From Chitinophagaceae bacterium (lineage in GTDB: Bacteria > Bacteroidota > Bacteroidia > Chitinophagales > Chitinophagaceae), in assembly GCA_025455245.1 (NCBI GenBank), contig JALOMX010000072.1:1-8363 (forward strand): DNA of 8,363 nt. The letters are read 5' to 3'. The translations under genes and the position numbers were made by a program. Under the pieces are notes generated by a model. It worked only from the letters and a program-made list of their open reading frames with translations, was not told the DNA's origin and searched no databases. This document shows positions 6,490 to 8,363 of the stretch, piece after piece. Numbering within the stretch: position 1 is the first letter of the stretch; each line of letters begins with the position of its first letter.

Positions 6490-6628
6490 ATGGTTAAACA
6501 GTGGAAAACGATGATGCGGGTCCGGAGGGCAATGGTCAGCTTTGCAGAACGGGAACTTAAAATATCACAAGGGTTTTCGGGTCAGCAAGGTTAAAAGGGT
6601 GAAGATTTCTGAGCAATATAAAAACAAC

Positions 6629-6642
6629 TTATTGGCCAATAA
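6629..6642. promoter_or_regulatory. 14-bp perfect palindrome in the ricT leader region
   Basis: TTATTGGCCAATAA reads identically on both strands. It is followed at once by two further dyads (6643-6654 and 6656-6670). It could be a dimeric regulator site or, in RNA, part of a small structured leader. No known operator is recognised. Confidence 0.3.
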
Positions 6643-6802
6643 ACAATTGATTGTCAATAGAAAAACTATTTTACAGGGAAAATTTGTGCCTTTATTGCTT
6701 GCCTTAGCCTGTCCATTTACTTCATTTTGATTTCCGGAAACCGTTCGCCAAAAAGGAAACCACTGCCATTTTATTCATTGAAGAGCAAGGAAGAATATTA
6801 TT

Positions 6803-8206
6803 ATGGGATGTAGCGGATGCGGAACAGCAACAGGAGGAAAGCCGTCAGGCTGCAAAAGCAACGGAGGGTGCAGCACCGGTGGATGCAACAGAATGAATGT
6901 ACATGACTGGCTGCTCAATCTTCCTTTCAGTGATCCTGAAAGCAATTGCAGGATAGTGGAGGTAAGTTTTAACCAGGGCAGCAGGAAAGATTATTACAGA
7001 AACCCAACACTTCAATATTTTGAAAAAGGCGATCTCGTAACGGTTGAGGGTGTTGGCGGTTTTGATGTAGGCGAAATCTCACTTACCGGAGAACTCGTCA
7101 GGCTTCAGTTAAAAAAGCACCGCATTGCCGAAGATTCGCCTGATCTGAAAAAGATCCTTCGCCGTGCCAGCCAGATCGATATTGATAAATTCAGGGAAAG
7201 TAAAGGAAAAGAAAAAGACCTGCTAATACGCAGCCGTGCCATTGCCCGGAGCCTTGGCCTTCAGATGAAAATGGCTGAAGTGGAACTGCAGGCCGACGGC
7301 AAAAAAGCTACATTTTTTTACACGGCCGATGATCGGGTAGATTTCAGGGAGCTCATTAAGGTTTACAATTCCGACTTTAAGGTTAAGGTGGAAATGAAAC
7401 AAATTGGTGCCCGTCAGGAGGCTGCAAAAGTCGGCGGTATCGGGAGTTGTGGCCGCGAATTGTGTTGCAGTACATGGCTTACCGATTTTAAAAGCGTAAA
7501 TACGCAGGCTGCACGTTACCAGAATCTTAGCATCAACCAAAGCAAACTGAGCGGGCAATGCGGAAGGCTTAAGTGCTGTTTGAACTACGAATTAGATACA
7601 TACCTCGATGCACTTCAGCATTTTCCCAACCATTGCGATATGCTTGAAATTCAACGGGGCAGGGCCATGCTTGTAAAGAAAGACATTTTCCGGAACCTGA
7701 TGTGGTACACATTGCCCGACAGCACCAAACAATACCCGCTGACCATTGCCCGTGTGCTTGAAATAAAAGATTTAAACAGACAGGGGCAAAAACCCGATGA
7801 GCTTCAGGCAGTGGAAGTGGTGAGCAGCAAACCCCGTGAAGTGGAACCTGAATTTGTGGATGTGGTGGGTCAGCTCAGCCTTCGTACACTGGAAAAAACA
7901 AGCCGAAGAAATAAGGATAAAGAAAGGAATAAACAACAGCAGCTTCACCAGCAAAAGAACAGGGAGGGTCAACGCCCGGAAGCCAGGAAGGGAGGACAGG
8001 CCCCACAGCCATCCCCCAATAAACCGCCACAAGGGCCTAGGCCACCCCAACAACCGCAGCAGCCAAAACCACAGCAACAGGCAGGTGGAGGACCTAACCG
8101 TCCCAAGGCCCCTGCGGGAGAACAAACCCCTCAAAAACAGGGTGGCAAACCGCATCACCGCAAACACAAACACCGCCGGCCCGATGAGGGCAAAAAAGGG
8201 GAATGA
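6803..8206 (+). CDS. ricT: RicT (YaaT)-like PSP1-domain iron-sulfur protein with basic tail
   Basis: The 467-residue product has three parts. The N-terminus (1-31) is Gly/Cys-rich with C3, C6, C17, C23 and C28. The PSP1/RicT core (about 45-325) contains 'GSCGRELCCSTWL' (C216, C221, C222) and 'GQCGRLKCCLNYE' (C253, C258, C259); C-x4-CC...C-x4-CC is the RicT signature that helps bind [4Fe-4S] clusters in the Bacillus RicAFT complex. The tail (about 363-467) is low-complexity, rich in Lys, Arg, Gln, Pro and Gly, ends in a His/Lys/Arg cluster and is probably disordered. In Bacillus, RicT works with RicA and RicF to steer RNase Y-dependent mRNA maturation; whether the Bacteroidota protein does so is inference, but a basic tail would suit RNA contact. 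The ATG at 6803 has an AAGGAAGAA run about 8-16 nt upstream. holB precedes it, as in B. subtilis. Confidence 0.9.
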   Translation: MGCSGCGTATGGKPSGCKSNGGCSTGGCNRMNVHDWLLNLPFSDPESNCRIVEVSFNQGSRKDYYRNPTLQYFEKGDLVTVEGVGGFDVGEISLTGELVRLQLKKHRIAEDSPDLKKILRRASQIDIDKFRESKGKEKDLLIRSRAIARSLGLQMKMAEVELQADGKKATFFYTADDRVDFRELIKVYNSDFKVKVEMKQIGARQEAAKVGGIGSCGRELCCSTWLTDFKSVNTQAARYQNLSINQSKLSGQCGRLKCCLNYELDTYLDALQHFPNHCDMLEIQRGRAMLVKKDIFRNLMWYTLPDSTKQYPLTIARVLEIKDLNRQGQKPDELQAVEVVSSKPREVEPEFVDVVGQLSLRTLEKTSRRNKDKERNKQQQLHQQKNREGQRPEARKGGQAPQPSPNKPPQGPRPPQQPQQPKPQQQAGGGPNRPKAPAGEQTPQKQGGKPHHRKHKHRRPDEGKKGE

Positions 8207-8363
8207 GTCAGGGCCTGCATTAACGTAAAGTATTCAGGGAAGACTGACCTGTAATGGTATGGAATGTTGTAAATTTCAGCCACACAATGATGGCCCGAAA
8301 ATGGTGGACTATTAGATTATTTTTTTTACGCCCATCCTGTGGCATTTCACTAAAGCAAAAACA
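8207..8363. other. Right-edge stretch without a defensible gene
   Basis: Two frames stay open to the edge. On plus, an ATG at 8254 (or 8287/8290) gives 'MVWNVVNFSHTMMARKWW...' with a basic, Trp-rich start. On minus, 47 codons are open from the edge to a TAA at 8220-8222. Neither resembles a known family. In many Bacteroidota gldH follows ricT, but no GldH-like lipoprotein signal is visible here. Confidence 0.4.

Larger units (their letters stand above)
6415..6802. other. holB-ricT intergenic region with promoter candidate and dyads
   Basis: This 388-bp gap has no convincing gene. It holds a promoter candidate (6456-6489), a 14-bp perfect palindrome TTATTGGCCAATAA (6629-6642), a second dyad ACAAT-TG-ATTGT (6643-6654), a third AATAG-AAAAA-CTATT (6656-6670), and the palindrome TTTCCGGAAA (6731-6740). 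No strong terminator follows holB; CCATT/AATGG near 6427-6446 is too weak. A 27-codon ORF (ATG at 6511, stop ending at 6594) lies just after the predicted transcription start but has no recognisable content. A long ricT leader or a small RNA is possible; neither is shown. Confidence 0.5.

Noticed and set aside
6490..6600. tRNA-like stretch
   Set aside because: No T-loop motif (GTTCRA) or acceptor-stem pairing could be found.
6542..6730. 62-codon plus-strand ORF in the holB-ricT gap
   Set aside because: It needs a TTG start, has no recognisable domain or ribosome site, and runs through the palindromes.
7772..8173. 133-codon minus-strand ORF opposite the ricT tail
   Set aside because: Complement of the low-complexity Q/P/K coding tail; its Leu/Trp-rich content is a composition artefact.
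8220..8363. Minus-strand partial ORF of 47 codons at the right edge
   Set aside because: No family resemblance and short enough to be open by chance.
8254..8363. Start of gldH after ricT
   Set aside because: The frame lacks a lipoprotein signal peptide and any GldH-like sequence; expected from synteny only.

Overview
The window reads as chromosomal DNA of a Bacteroidota bacterium, most likely close to Chitinophagaceae. The indications are a secreted protein opening with the Bacteroidota-typical 'NVGIGTNTP' fibre motif just after its signal peptide, a RicT/PSP1 protein with the Cys-rich N-terminus that I recall from this phylum, a delta-prime clamp-loader subunit with a Lys-less P-loop, few clear Shine-Dalgarno sequences, and one promoter candidate of the TTG/TAnnTTTG class. 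Family placement is inference from memory of homologues; no search was run.

Layout. Positions 1-1589 hold two minus-strand genes 29 bp apart, probably one operon. The upstream one is a 400-residue lipoprotein with two cytochrome c-like units whose haem motifs are both CX4CH. The downstream one runs off the left edge and is a smaller lipoprotein with an odd CXCH motif. A 245-bp divergent region with a clean inverted repeat separates them from a plus-strand, membrane-anchored OB-fold (tRNA_anti-like) protein (1835-2239), which ends in a strong terminator. That terminator touches the start codon of comF (2296-2991), a zinc-finger phosphoribosyltransferase-fold protein. A thiol (glutathione-type) peroxidase with a probable signal peptide follows (3091-3621). 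It converges on a secreted fibre/adhesin-like protein with a duplicated unit (3677-4900, minus), and the two share a bidirectional terminator that overlaps the latter's stop codon.

The right part is housekeeping: holB (DNA polymerase III delta prime, 5182-6414), a 388-bp gap with a promoter candidate and clustered dyads, and ricT (PSP1 domain, 6803-8206). The holB-ricT order is also found in Bacillus subtilis (holB-yaaT). The last 157 bp contain no gene I can defend.

No phage, transposon, CRISPR array, rRNA or tRNA was seen. I do not see a complete undescribed system. The parts most worth a second look are the unusual haem motifs of the left operon, loss of the zinc cysteines in delta prime, RicT with an extra Cys cluster and a basic tail, and the structured holB-ricT gap.
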